Shown here: one piece after another, positions 35,955 through 46,304 of the stretch | Layout of the letters: each line of letters begins with the position of its first letter | How positions within the stretch are numbered: position 1 is the stretch's first letter | Assembly (NCBI GenBank): GCA_016212665.1 | Contig: JACREZ010000013.1 | Location: 1 to 64,000, forward strand | DNA length: 64,000 bases | Direction of reading: 5' to 3' | DNA from: Ignavibacteriota bacterium | GTDB taxonomy: Bacteria > Bacteroidota > Ignavibacteria > UBA10030 > SZUA-254 | Translations under genes and position numbers: made by a program | Notes under the pieces: model-generated | What the model was told of the DNA's origin: nothing | What the model saw: only the letters and a program-made list of their open reading frames with translations | Databases searched by the model: none

Positions 35955-37082
35955 TCAATATTTTCCATCATTGATAATAATTCGGGGGACACGTTCAGAA
36001 ATATTCGTCAGAATTTCATACGGAATTGTACCGAGTTTTTCTGCAAGTTCCCACGCAGTAATTGTTTCATCTCCCGATGTTCCAATCAGCACAACATCTT
36101 CGCCGACATGAATTGTCGAGTGCATTCCAACATCAACCATGATTTGGTCCATGCAAATCGTTCCAACCACCGGAAAGCGTTTGCTGTGAATGAGTACTTC
36201 CGCTTTATTACTCAAACCACGATTGTATCCGTCTCCATATCCAATTGGTACTGTGGCAATCTTCGTTGCAGTTTTGGTGAAGTACCTTCTTCCGTAACTG
36301 ATGCTCGTATTTGCGGGTGATACTTTCCAAAAATTCATGGTTGATTTTAATGAGAGAACCGCTTTCAATCCGTTACTCGTTTTCATTTCTCTTGATGGAT
36401 GAATTCCGTAAAGTGCGATGCCGGGACGAACCATCGAAAAATATGTTTCGGGCATTTCAAGTACAGCCGCGCTGTTTGCAATATGAATAAACGGAATTTG
36501 AATTTTCAACCGCTCAAGTTCTGCAAGAATGTGTTTGAATTGTGCAAGTTGGTAATATGCAAACGATTTATCCTGTTCATCCGAATTTGCAAAGTGACTG
36601 TACAATCCAACCACATTCAATCTACTCAACGAACACGCACGTTCAATAAACTGAATCGCCCTCTCGGTTCTCACCCCGATTCTTCCCATTCCCGTATCAA
36701 TCTTCAAATGAACATTGGCTTTTGTTTTGCCAAGTTTTTCCAACTCCGACTGTAAGTATTCTGCTTTCTCAACCGATGGAATGGAAACATCGAGTTCGTT
36801 TTCAACAATCGTATGAATCTCATCTTTCTGAAATCCGACAAGCACGAGCACCGGAGTTTTGATTCCGTTCTGACGAAGAATCACTCCTTCATCTGCATGT
36901 GCAATGGCGAGATAATCCGCTCCATATTGCTCAAGAGATTTCGCAATCTGAATCATTCCATGTCCGTACGCATTATCTTTCACCACCGCCATGATTTTAA
37001 CATCTTTGCCAACCTTCTGCTTTACGTACGAGAAGTTGTGCTGAAGTGCGGAAAGATTTATTTCGACTCGGGAGACTCTCAC
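35955..37082 (-). CDS. alr: Alanine racemase
   Basis: A 375-residue PLP enzyme that makes D-alanine for peptidoglycan. PLP-lysine motif: VKIMAVVKDNAYGHGM (near residue 35). Also HLKIDTGMGRIGVR, FIHIANSAAVLEMPETYFSM VRPGIALYG and the catalytic Tyr region of the C-terminal domain (ISYGRRYFTKTATKIATVPI GYGDGYNRGLSNKAEVLI). Also GTICMDQIMVDVG. Length is normal. Heptamer repeats lie on both sides. Confidence 0.96.
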   Translation of the reverse strand: MRVSRVEINLSALQHNFSYVKQKVGKDVKIMAVVKDNAYGHGMIQIAKSLEQYGADYLAIAHADEGVILRQNGIKTPVLVLVGFQKDEIHTIVENELDVSIPSVEKAEYLQSELEKLGKTKANVHLKIDTGMGRIGVRTERAIQFIERACSLSRLNVVGLYSHFANSDEQDKSFAYYQLAQFKHILAELERLKIQIPFIHIANSAAVLEMPETYFSMVRPGIALYGIHPSREMKTSNGLKAVLSLKSTMNFWKVSPANTSISYGRRYFTKTATKIATVPIGYGDGYNRGLSNKAEVLIHSKRFPVVGTICMDQIMVDVGMHSTIHVGEDVVLIGTSGDETITAWELAEKLGTIPYEILTNISERVPRIIINDGKY

Positions 37083-37093
37083 AATTAATGTTT

Positions 37094-37121
37094 GCAGGTT
37101 ATAGGTTTGTGGTTTCAGGTT
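37094..37121. repeat. Heptanucleotide tandem repeat, 4 copies (NNNGGTT)
   Basis: GCAGGTT, ATAGGTT, TGTGGTT and TCAGGTT in exact 7-bp phase between alr and hicA. Confidence 0.65.
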
Positions 37122-37158
37122 TTATTGTTTGTTGTAATTAGTATTGATGAAACAACAC

Positions 37159-37380
37159 TCAAAGCAGTTCGGTGAATTGTTCAACTGATATTCCTGCTTG
37201 ACGAATGATTGCCCTCAGCGTCCCTCTGTCAAGTTCCTTATGGTCAGGAACAACTAACTGACTAAAGGGTTCTGTCCTTCTGAGTATGATGTGACTTCCT
37301 TCTTGCCGCTTATAGAAATATCCAATTTTATTTAGTGCTTTTACACAATCACGGCCGGAAATATTCGGTAACTTACTCAT
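37159..37380 (-). CDS. hicA: HicA-family mRNA interferase toxin
   Basis: A 73-residue double-stranded-RNA-binding-like toxin (YcfA/HicA). Motifs: ISGRDCVKALNKIGYFYKRQ, the active-site GSHIILRR and the GTLRAIIRQAGIS ending. It overlaps hicB by 4 bp (ATGA at 37380-37377). Antitoxin first, toxin second, as in several chromosomal hicBA pairs. Confidence 0.93.
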   Translation of the reverse strand: MSKLPNISGRDCVKALNKIGYFYKRQEGSHIILRRTEPFSQLVVPDHKELDRGTLRAIIRQAGISVEQFTELL

Positions 37381-37583
37381 ACAGCGACAAGCATAGTATC
37401 AAAATGTTCTTCCGGAACTTCAATACCATCTTCTCGCAACGCATTAATATATCCTTGAATTGCTTCTTTGATATTACACATCGCTTCTTCTTTATTCAAC
37501 CCCTGACTGATACATCCTGGAAGACTTGGACACTCGGCTACCCAATAGCCATCGTCGCCCGGATGGATTACGACTTGTCTCAT
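37377..37583 (-). CDS. hicB: HicB-family antitoxin
   Basis: About 68 residues from ATG 37583 (MRQVVIHPGDDGYWVAECPS LPGC). The degenerate RNase H-like fold of short HicB is clear: WVAECPSLPGCISQGLNKEE A and IKEAIQGYINAL. An upstream in-frame ATG at 37661 adds 26 residues that overlap the atpC terminator, so it was not used. No DNA-binding C-terminal domain is present, so this is the short form. Confidence 0.9.
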   Translation of the reverse strand: MRQVVIHPGDDGYWVAECPSLPGCISQGLNKEEAMCNIKEAIQGYINALREDGIEVPEEHFDTMLVAV

Positions 37584-37649
37584 AGTTATTTTACTGTTAT
37601 TGCTAAATATGACACTTTTAGGAAGCAAAGATACAATTTCTTCATCAAA

Positions 37650-37686
37650 CAAAAAACCCACTCCGAAAATAATTCCAAAGTGGGTT
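37650..37686 (-). terminator. Terminator after atpDC
   Basis: AACCCACT (37655-37662) pairs with AGTGGGTT (37679-37686). On the minus strand the stem is followed by TTTTTTG. It lies 22 bp past the atpC stop. Confidence 0.85.
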
Positions 37687-37707
37687 GAGATTCAATGACA
37701 ATGAAGA

Positions 37708-38118
37708 TTATGCACGTCCTGCAATTTTCAATCTGTTTAGCGCACGGGCTAAAGCGGCTCTCGCTCGTTCAATATCTATTTCTTTTGGATGCTGTTCGAG
37801 TCTATCTTTCGCGCGGGATTTTGCTTTCTCCGCTCGTTGAACATCTATCTCGTTCGAGCGTTCTGCTGATTCTGCAAGCATCACGACACGATTGTTCATC
37901 ACTTCAACAAAGCCGCCGCTTGTTGCATACTTGATTTCGTTGCCTTGTGTATCGCGCATCTTCGCTTCACCAACACCAATGGCAGAAAGCAACGGTGCGT
38001 GGTTCACCAACACCTGAAAACTTCCCATCACTCCGGGTGCAGTAAAACTTTCCACATCGCCTTTGAAGACAACGCGTTGTGGCGTTACAATTTCTAGCTG
38101 GAATTTTTTGTCTGACAT
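37708..38118 (-). CDS. atpC: ATP synthase F1 epsilon subunit
   Basis: A 136-residue epsilon subunit, linking the rotor gamma subunit to the c-ring. N-terminal beta domain: FQLEIVTPQRVVFKGDVESF TAPGVMGSFQVLVNHAPLLS AIG. A C-terminal helical hairpin rich in Ala/Arg follows (RAKDRLEQHPKEIDIERARA ALARALNRL). It lies 5 bp after atpD and shares its terminator. Confidence 0.95.
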   Translation of the reverse strand: MSDKKFQLEIVTPQRVVFKGDVESFTAPGVMGSFQVLVNHAPLLSAIGVGEAKMRDTQGNEIKYATSGGFVEVMNNRVVMLAESAERSNEIDVQRAEKAKSRAKDRLEQHPKEIDIERARAALARALNRLKIAGRA

Positions 38119-38123
38119 GAACC

Positions 38124-39527
<1,404 letters not shown>

Positions 39528-39695
39528 TCAGTTCCTTTCCGCCCAAGGCGGATTGTTTAGATAAAATTGCGTAAGAAAGCCCAACTTTTCAGGTTTGAGT
39601 GCTGGGATTGTAAGAAAATTCGGCACAAATATAGCAGATTGAAGGGAATTTACCAAACGAATTTTTCCTTTGCCTGAGCGTAAGGGGTAGGATGC

Positions 39696-40766
39696 TTATC
39701 TGTTCCCGAAAGAAATTCCGGGGAGCCAGATGGTTGAAATCCCTCCGATTATATTCCCATGTCTTGAAACGGAGAGCCAAACTCCCGGTGAAAATGTTTC
39801 GTTGCCGAGCACTCCCGGATATACATTCACATTCACAAGATTATTCTCCAATCCACTGAACAGAACACTTGCAAGCAATGAATTATCTTTATCATAAAAG
39901 AAGCCTACGTTCCACGCCAACTCTGCCGACTTTTGGTTTGTCGAAGGGTCAATCAATCGTAAATGTTTTGAGCGAAGACCGGCACCGACAGAAAACGATT
40001 GGGCGTGTTCATCTTTGTAAGAAACACCAAGCAATCCGTTCATGCCGAAATAATAAAAGAGATGCCATTGCTCGGAGAAAGGAAATTTCCATTTGAGCGA
40101 ATAATATTGTCCGTTGTTCTGAAGTGTGGATTGTGAAACTCCATAGGATGGTTGTAGAGACCAATCAGCAAGATTCAATGTGCGACTGAAAAATTCATTC
40201 ACTCCATCAAAACTGAAAAGTACAATTCCGCCAGCATCAAATAAAAAAATGTCGGCAATCGGGTCAACATTATCTCCTTCGTAATTTCCGTTCTCGACGA
40301 ATTCATTCAACGTGTGAGTCATTGCCATCGTTGCGATTGAAAAAACTGCTGGCGAAGGAAATCCATGCTCGCTGTACCATTCGCGCGTAGCGACGTAGTT
40401 CATTCCGCCGCCAACCAAATGAAGTTCATAGTTCGGAAGCCACTGCCCGCCTGATGATGACCAGTTGAGCGGGAACACTTCGTTCTGTAAAAATCTTCCC
40501 CAACCATACCGATTGATAGTTGCAAACGGACTCCCTAAATTTCTCATAACATTGTTTGATGAAATGCGATATGGATATGAAAAGACATCCCGCGGATACT
40601 CTTCAAGTTGAAGAATATCGAAACTACTGTTCAGAAGAAGTGTTACGGGATTGAATAATGCCTCGCTGCCGAAGTTTCTGCCATGATAATAATATCGTTC
40701 CTGTGCGAACGATACCTGCAAAGAGAGTAATAAACTAAGAACAAAAATCCTGATGAACACAAACAA
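39696..40766 (-). CDS. Hypothetical exported protein, possible outer-membrane barrel
   Basis: A 356-residue protein with a signal peptide (MFVFIRIFVLSLLLSLQVSF A). The remainder is rich in aromatic residues and Gly with alternating strand-like segments (YYSLKWKFPFSEQWHLFYYF GMNG, FSVGAGLRSKHLRL, LAWNVGFFYDKDNSLLASVL FS), ending GISTIWLPGISFGNR. That pattern fits an outer-membrane barrel or exported beta protein. No family was recognised. It stands alone, divergent from the GT39 pair. Confidence 0.7.
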   Translation of the reverse strand: MFVFIRIFVLSLLLSLQVSFAQERYYYHGRNFGSEALFNPVTLLLNSSFDILQLEEYPRDVFSYPYRISSNNVMRNLGSPFATINRYGWGRFLQNEVFPLNWSSSGGQWLPNYELHLVGGGMNYVATREWYSEHGFPSPAVFSIATMAMTHTLNEFVENGNYEGDNVDPIADIFLFDAGGIVLFSFDGVNEFFSRTLNLADWSLQPSYGVSQSTLQNNGQYYSLKWKFPFSEQWHLFYYFGMNGLLGVSYKDEHAQSFSVGAGLRSKHLRLIDPSTNQKSAELAWNVGFFYDKDNSLLASVLFSGLENNLVNVNVYPGVLGNETFSPGVWLSVSRHGNIIGGISTIWLPGISFGNR

Positions 40767-40871
40767 CTGATAAATGATGGAACAAGATACAAAGTTGAGG
40801 TGAAATATCGAAGCGGGAAAATTTTATCTGCAATTGTTCACCTACGGATTTTTTTTTATGTTCACACGCTC

Positions 40872-43022
40872 ATGAAGAAACTGTTTGATTTCATAACCGC
40901 ACAGAAATACATCCTCCTCATCCTTGGAGTTGGAATCGCAGTGCGTTTGTGGAATATCAATTGGTCTCTCCCGTTCATTTATGAGGAAGCCTACCCGTTC
41001 AGAACTGCATGGAACTTCTGGATTTGGGGAAAGCCAGGTTTCGATTTTAATCCTCACATTTTCAATTATGCGGCTTTGAGTTTTTATGTGCAGTTTCTGA
41101 TTCAGGTTCTTCATTTCGCCGTAGGAACAATCTTTGGGATTTATTCCAACCTCGAAGCCTTTCATCAAGCGTTTGAAACTGACACAACAAGTTTTTTAAT
41201 TCATGCTCGTATGGCATCGCTCGTTTTCGATGTTGGAACAATGCTCGTTACATATCTTTTCGTCATGCGAAATTTTCGTAAACCAGCCGCGTTTTTAAGT
41301 GCGATATTTCTTGCAATAAATCCGTTACACATTAAAGAGACACATCTTGTAAATGTTGATACGCCGCTGACATTTTTTGTCTTGCTCGGAGTCTTCTGCA
41401 TTTTTCAGGTTTATCATTCTCCATCCCGAAAATGGTATCTCCTCAGTGGACTGTGTATCGGACTTGCGATGGCGACAAAATATACCGGAGCGTTTCTATT
41501 CGCCGGACTTGTATTCGCTCACGTTCTTCGTTCATCTTCAATCAAAGAAGCGTTTATATCTCTGAAATCATCTCATCTGACTTTCTCCGGAATCATAGCG
41601 TTAGCGATATTTTTTCTTCTCAATCCATACATCATCCTGAGTTTCGATGAATTCTTTCACCGCGTATCCTTCATCTACTACAATGTAATTTCGTATGGAC
41701 ATTTAGGCGTCGTCTCATCGGAGAGCAGCATCGCCTTTTACTTATTCCAATCAATTCCATCTCACTTAGGAATTCCATTGACGCTGACAATCGTCGGAAC
41801 AATTTTCTATTTGATGTGGAAGCGAGAAAAACAGAGTTTCCTCTTACTTTTTTTCCCTCTTATTTATTTGATTGTCATTGCACAATGGGAATATCGGGCA
41901 GATAGATATATTCTCCCCATCGTTCCACTTCTTACTATCATTGGAACTATAGGAACGATAACGCTGTGGAATCAAATCAACGCAAAAATTAAAGGGCGCG
42001 AAGACTCAAACAAGAAGTTAGCATTTGTAACTCCTGCGATTCTTCTCGTGCTCGTACTTGTGCTGTCCTTCCCGATGGCGTTGCACTCGTACGAATATCA
42101 ACGCTCACAATCGCTTCCCAACACACGCACCGTTGCACGAGAATGGATTTTGAAAAACATTCCCTCTCAATCTTCTGTTGCGATGGTTCCTTTTGGAATG
42201 GAATTACCTCCGAACAAATTTATCCAAATCAATATCCCGTATCATCCGGTAACTCCTCACGCACTGTTACCTTTTTATGATGCTCGTTGGTTCACTGATG
42301 TTGATATTCTTATTTGCAGCAGTTACGATTACGACCGATACGCTCTTGAGCCGGAAAAATATGGAGCGTTCCTGAAATTTTATAGTGTCATCAAATCACA
42401 GTGTTTACTTGTGCATGAAATCAAACCGGAACAACATCAGAATGGACCGACTGTTTGGTTGTATCATCCGCCGCAAAGCACAGAAGAATTATTTGACATG
42501 AACTTAGTTCGCGGGTTAGGGATTTTAGCAGAGACTACACTCGTAACTACATTTCTCGATAGACTTGCATATTCACTTTTTTCTAAGGGAAAACTGCAAA
42601 AAAGCGAACAGTTGATGGAACACGCTCTCATGTTCGACCCGCTCAATCTTCGATTGCTGAAAGAACTAACGTGGACTCTTTTTCGATTAGGCAAGTTTGA
42701 ACGAGCATTGAGTTACTCTCAACTCTCACTTAACATCGAGCCAAAGCAAGCGGAAGTAATCGCTCTTGAAGGCGGCTCCCTCCTTCGGCTCAATCGGTTC
42801 GAGGAAGCCGAGCAACGACTTCTCTACGCACTCACCATCAATGATAAATTTGAATTTCCGTATCTTGACCTTGAAATGATGTACAGAAAAACAAGAAATA
42901 TTTCCAAGCAAATTGATATTTTGAAACGCTACCAATCAATTCTCCCGAACGAAAGCGAAGCAACTTTTCTCGTTCAACAACGGATTGAAGAGTTACAACA
43001 ATCAGCACAATCAAGTAAATGA
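40872..43022 (+). CDS. GT39-type (PMT/ArnT-like) membrane glycosyltransferase with C-terminal TPR
   Basis: About 716 residues. Several N-terminal transmembrane helices carry the GT-C layout: VRLWNINWSLPFIYEEAYPF RTAW, with acidic residues in the first periplasmic loop, NPLHIKETHLVNVDTPLTFF and SKYTGAFL-like GLAMATKYTGAFLFAGL. The central extracytoplasmic domain (~430-560) is followed by TPR-like helices (~580-716: LEGGSLLRLNRFEEAEQRLL). ATG 40872 is preferred over the 40800 start because the first 24 residues lack sense. Such enzymes use polyprenyl-phosphate sugars. The stop codon overlaps the next, paralogous gene by 4 bp. Confidence 0.85.
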   Translation: MKKLFDFITAQKYILLILGVGIAVRLWNINWSLPFIYEEAYPFRTAWNFWIWGKPGFDFNPHIFNYAALSFYVQFLIQVLHFAVGTIFGIYSNLEAFHQAFETDTTSFLIHARMASLVFDVGTMLVTYLFVMRNFRKPAAFLSAIFLAINPLHIKETHLVNVDTPLTFFVLLGVFCIFQVYHSPSRKWYLLSGLCIGLAMATKYTGAFLFAGLVFAHVLRSSSIKEAFISLKSSHLTFSGIIALAIFFLLNPYIILSFDEFFHRVSFIYYNVISYGHLGVVSSESSIAFYLFQSIPSHLGIPLTLTIVGTIFYLMWKREKQSFLLLFFPLIYLIVIAQWEYRADRYILPIVPLLTIIGTIGTITLWNQINAKIKGREDSNKKLAFVTPAILLVLVLVLSFPMALHSYEYQRSQSLPNTRTVAREWILKNIPSQSSVAMVPFGMELPPNKFIQINIPYHPVTPHALLPFYDARWFTDVDILICSSYDYDRYALEPEKYGAFLKFYSVIKSQCLLVHEIKPEQHQNGPTVWLYHPPQSTEELFDMNLVRGLGILAETTLVTTFLDRLAYSLFSKGKLQKSEQLMEHALMFDPLNLRLLKELTWTLFRLGKFERALSYSQLSLNIEPKQAEVIALEGGSLLRLNRFEEAEQRLLYALTINDKFEFPYLDLEMMYRKTRNISKQIDILKRYQSILPNESEATFLVQQRIEELQQSAQSSK

Positions 43023-45154
43023 AATTATTTTTGAAGACTCTCTTAAAAGAGAACAGAATTCTCCTCTCAATCATTTTTGTCGGAGCGATTCTCAGGGTAC
43101 TTTTTATCAACTGGGGCTTACCGGAATTGTACGAAGAAGCTACGCCTCTCACAGTTTCGTGGAAACTCTGGAACTTTGAAGGAAAAGGATTCGATTTCAA
43201 TCCACATTTTTTTAATTATCCCGCGCTTACATTCTATCTCAATTTTGCTGTTCAGGCAATTCATTATTGGGTTGGACATCTACTTGGCTTTTATTCAAGT
43301 CTTCAGGACTTCGGAGTGACGCAAGACCCGCTCATCATCTCTTCACGATTGCTAACCGTTGTATTTGAAGTTGCAACTATCATTGCAGTGTTTCTCCTCG
43401 CACAAGAACTCTCAAACAAAAAAACAGCATTGATTGCATCTGCACTTCTTGCGTTTAATCCGTTGCATATTCAGCAGGCACATCTCATTCAGGTAGATTC
43501 ACCGCTTGCATTTTTCTGCACGTTGAGTTTGTACTTCATCGTTCGTTCATATCGTCAGCCATCGAACAGAAATTATTTGCTTTCGGGAATTACAATCGGA
43601 TTAGCAGCGGCTTCAAAATATACAGGTGCATTTTTGATACCTGTGTTTCTCGTTTCGCATCTGCTTCGTTTCAGTTCTTTCAAACTCGCTCTCAATCATC
43701 TCCAAGAAAGAAAACTTCTTGTCGGACTTATTGCTTCGGCATTCACATTCTTTTTGCTCAACCCATACATCATTCTCAGTTTCAATGAATTCCTCGCAGA
43801 TTTTTCATTCGAACAGTATCATGTTTCCTACGGTCATCTCGGATTGCTGACAACCGAATCCACCATCGGATATTATCTCTTTGATGTGTTTGGAAATCAA
43901 TTGAGTTGGCTTGTGTATGCGTTCGTTTTCGTTGGTGCCTGGTATTGCATCAAACAGAAAGAAAAAAGAAATTACATTCTCCTGAGTTTCCCTGTAATAT
44001 TTTTGATAGTCCTTTCTTCGTGGCAGATGCGTGCGGAGCGTTACATCCTTCCTGCGTTTCCGACTCTACTTGTCATTGCTTCTATTGGAATATTTTTTTT
44101 GTTTGATTTGATTATCAAGTTCATTTCAAAACATAAAGAGGGAATTTACCCCGCATCGAAGACAATGAACATCGCTGTTGCATCGGTTTTTGCTCTACTC
44201 TTTCTTATCCAGCCGACGATGAGTAACTACCGCAATCTTCGTTCGCTTACCTTGCCGGATACGCGAACACTTACAAAAAAATGGATTCAGGAAAACATCA
44301 AACAAGGTTCAGTTATAGCGTCCGGTCCGTATGGAGTTTACTTTGATGAAAAAGAATACATCACGCTTAAAATTCCGTTTATTTCTGTCGAGACAGAAAA
44401 AGTCGCTCCGTTTTATGATGCCCGATGGTATGATGAAGTTGATGTTTTGATTACGTCGGATTATGACGGCGGAAGATTCAGACGTGAACCAGAACGGTTC
44501 AAAGATTTTCTCTCGTACTATGCGTCTCTTAATAAACAGTGGAACGTTCTGTTTGAAATAACCCCGTCGGATGAAGTAACGGGACCTTCGTTCAAACTCT
44601 ATCGCTGTCCGAAAGAAATGATTCAACCGAGTTTCGATGAGAGTCTCCTTAACAGACTTCAGTCAAATCCTGAAAGTTTACATATCAGTAAATTTCTGAA
44701 ACAACTGAATTTGATTTTATATCGAAAAGGAAAATTAGAAAAGAGTTCTCAACTCCTGCGCGAGATATTAACGGTAGAAGTGGAAAATATTGCATTGAGA
44801 AATCAACTTGCGTCAGTGTATTTCGAATTAGAACGTTATGACGATGCTCTCCAGCAATTGCAAGTCTCGTTGAAATATAATCCCAAGCAAGCGGGTGTTT
44901 TCGGATTGGCTGGAAGAGCGTTGTTGCGTTTGAATAAAATGAAGGAAGCGGAAGCAACGTTAGTGAAAGCGTTGAATATGGACCCAAAGAATGAAGCCGC
45001 GTATGAAGATTTATATCAACTCTATTTCACACTCAAACGACCTGATAACATGAGGGTGGTACTTGAGCAGTATGCAAAAATACTCCCTCCAAATTCTCCG
45101 AAGAGAGAAATAATAAAAAAACAACTCGGAGAATTACCACAAACTACAAAATGA
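43019..45154 (+). CDS. GT39-type membrane glycosyltransferase with C-terminal TPR, tandem paralogue
   Basis: A 711-residue paralogue of the upstream gene, aligned over its length: INWGLPELYEEATPLTVSWK, FDFNPHFFNYPALTFYLNF, NPLHIQQAHLIQVDSPLAFF and PFYDARWYDEVDVLITSDYD versus PFYDARWFTDVDILICSSYD. The C-terminal TPR region (~540-711) contains ELERYDDALQQLQVSLKYNP KQA. It starts with ATG inside the stop of the first gene (ATGA), so it is coupled. The pair may act as a heteromer on one acceptor (inference). Confidence 0.85.
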   Translation: MKLFLKTLLKENRILLSIIFVGAILRVLFINWGLPELYEEATPLTVSWKLWNFEGKGFDFNPHFFNYPALTFYLNFAVQAIHYWVGHLLGFYSSLQDFGVTQDPLIISSRLLTVVFEVATIIAVFLLAQELSNKKTALIASALLAFNPLHIQQAHLIQVDSPLAFFCTLSLYFIVRSYRQPSNRNYLLSGITIGLAAASKYTGAFLIPVFLVSHLLRFSSFKLALNHLQERKLLVGLIASAFTFFLLNPYIILSFNEFLADFSFEQYHVSYGHLGLLTTESTIGYYLFDVFGNQLSWLVYAFVFVGAWYCIKQKEKRNYILLSFPVIFLIVLSSWQMRAERYILPAFPTLLVIASIGIFFLFDLIIKFISKHKEGIYPASKTMNIAVASVFALLFLIQPTMSNYRNLRSLTLPDTRTLTKKWIQENIKQGSVIASGPYGVYFDEKEYITLKIPFISVETEKVAPFYDARWYDEVDVLITSDYDGGRFRREPERFKDFLSYYASLNKQWNVLFEITPSDEVTGPSFKLYRCPKEMIQPSFDESLLNRLQSNPESLHISKFLKQLNLILYRKGKLEKSSQLLREILTVEVENIALRNQLASVYFELERYDDALQQLQVSLKYNPKQAGVFGLAGRALLRLNKMKEAEATLVKALNMDPKNEAAYEDLYQLYFTLKRPDNMRVVLEQYAKILPPNSPKREIIKKQLGELPQTTK

Positions 45155-45159
45155 TTTCA

Positions 45160-45195
45160 ATAGATTGCAGTCGGCTTAAGTCAACGGCAATCTAT
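45160..45195. terminator. Bidirectional terminator between the GT39 gene and ypdA
   Basis: ATAGATTGC (45160-45168) pairs with GCAATCTAT (45187-45195); the inside continues an imperfect stem centred on CTTAAG. It lies at the meeting of convergent genes and includes the last codons of the ypdA-like gene. Confidence 0.7.
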
Positions 45196-46177
45196 GATTC
45201 AATTTTTTCTTCAGCGCTTCAATAATGTTCTTCCCGTGTTCTCTCCCGTTTTCGATGAACACTTTATTGTTGAATTTTCCTCCAACTAATCCGCCGGCAA
45301 CGAAGAGACCAGGAACATTTGTCTCGAATGTTTCAGGATGACATTGCGGTGCGAGTGTTTCTACATCCACATTGATGCCGACACTTCTTAAAAATGCAAC
45401 ATCCGGAAGATAACCAATCAAGACAAATGCAAAATCCGTTTTGATTTCTGTCCTTGTTCCATTTTGATTTTCGACAATAGTCATGCCTTGCCTGAATTCT
45501 TTCACAACAGTCTTCAACTGTAGCGTGATTGAACCTTCCTTCACCCTGTTTTCAAAATCCGGGAGAATCCAATACTTCACTCCGGGACTCAACGCATCTC
45601 CTCGATGAACAACTGTAACCGAAGCGCCATGACGATACAAATCTAACGCGGCTTCCACAGCAGAATTTTTTCCACCAACGATAAGAACATGTTGCTTATA
45701 AAATGGTAGCGCATCGCGATAAAAATGCGATACATGAGGAAGTTCCTCACCCGGAACATTGAGCGGTGTTGGAGTGTCATAATAACCGGTCGCAATCACA
45801 ACTGCTTTGGATTGAAAAGTGTTTCCCGTAGAAGATCCAAGAAAAAATATTCCATCGTGCTTCTTCACGCCAATAATGTCTTGATAAAATTGAATTGCCA
45901 GATTGTAATGTTCGACTACCCTACGATAATACTTCACACAATCGAGTGAAGTGGGTCGAGTGGTTGGAACGATGAAGGGAACATTTCCTATTTCAAGCAA
46001 TTCAGGTGTCGAAAAGAAAAACATGTCGCGTTGAAATTGTTGAATGGAGTTTACCACTCCACCTTTATCAACCAGAAGATACTTCAAGCCTGATTTGTGA
46101 GATTCGATCGCGCAGGCAATCCCCGCCGGACCGGCACCTATGATTATTACATCAAATAGTTTATTCATAACATTCAT
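45176..46177 (-). CDS. ypdA: YpdA-family FAD/NAD(P)-binding reductase (bacillithiol-disulfide reductase-like)
   Basis: A 333-residue flavoprotein of the thioredoxin-reductase superfamily: FAD motif VIIIGAGPAGIACAIES, a second Rossmann motif VLIVGGKNSAVEAALDLYRH GA and an ATGYYDTP joining segment. It lacks the CxxC redox pair of thioredoxin reductase, which is a mark of YpdA/Bdr, proposed to reduce bacillithiol disulfide. Relatives in Chlorobi and Bacteroidota may act on (N-methyl)bacillithiol. ATG 46177 (MNVMNKLFDVIIIG) is used; Met4 is an alternative. Confidence 0.88.
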   Translation of the reverse strand: MNVMNKLFDVIIIGAGPAGIACAIESHKSGLKYLLVDKGGVVNSIQQFQRDMFFFSTPELLEIGNVPFIVPTTRPTSLDCVKYYRRVVEHYNLAIQFYQDIIGVKKHDGIFFLGSSTGNTFQSKAVVIATGYYDTPTPLNVPGEELPHVSHFYRDALPFYKQHVLIVGGKNSAVEAALDLYRHGASVTVVHRGDALSPGVKYWILPDFENRVKEGSITLQLKTVVKEFRQGMTIVENQNGTRTEIKTDFAFVLIGYLPDVAFLRSVGINVDVETLAPQCHPETFETNVPGLFVAGGLVGGKFNNKVFIENGREHGKNIIEALKKKLNHRLPLT

Positions 46178-46181
46178 TCAA

Positions 46182-46217
46182 TAAAAAAATCCTGTCTCAA
46201 AAAAATTGAGACAGGAT
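46182..46217 (-). terminator. Terminator after tRNA-Thr
   Basis: ATCCTGTCTCAA (46189-46200) pairs exactly with TTGAGACAGGAT (46206-46217), 12 bp with a 5-nt loop. On the minus strand T7 follows. It is 8-9 bp past the tRNA 3' end. Confidence 0.9.
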
Positions 46218-46225
46218 TGTGTGTG

Positions 46226-46298
46226 AGCTGAAGGAGAGACTTGAACTCTCGACCTGCTGATTACGAATCAGCTGCTCTACCAGCTGAGCTACTTCAGC
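46226..46298 (-). tRNA. tRNA-Thr (anticodon CGU)
   Basis: On the minus strand the 73 bases fold as a full cloverleaf: acceptor GCTGAAG/CTTCAGC, D-arm GCTC...GAGC, anticodon stem GCTGA/TCAGC with loop TTCGTAA, T-arm GAGAG TTCAAGT CTCTC, discriminator T. Anticodon CGT reads ACG (Thr). No CCA is encoded. It begins 6 bp after the ferredoxin stop codon and ends at a strong terminator, suggesting cotranscription with the ferredoxin. Confidence 0.97.
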
Positions 46299-46304
46299 GA
46301 AAAT

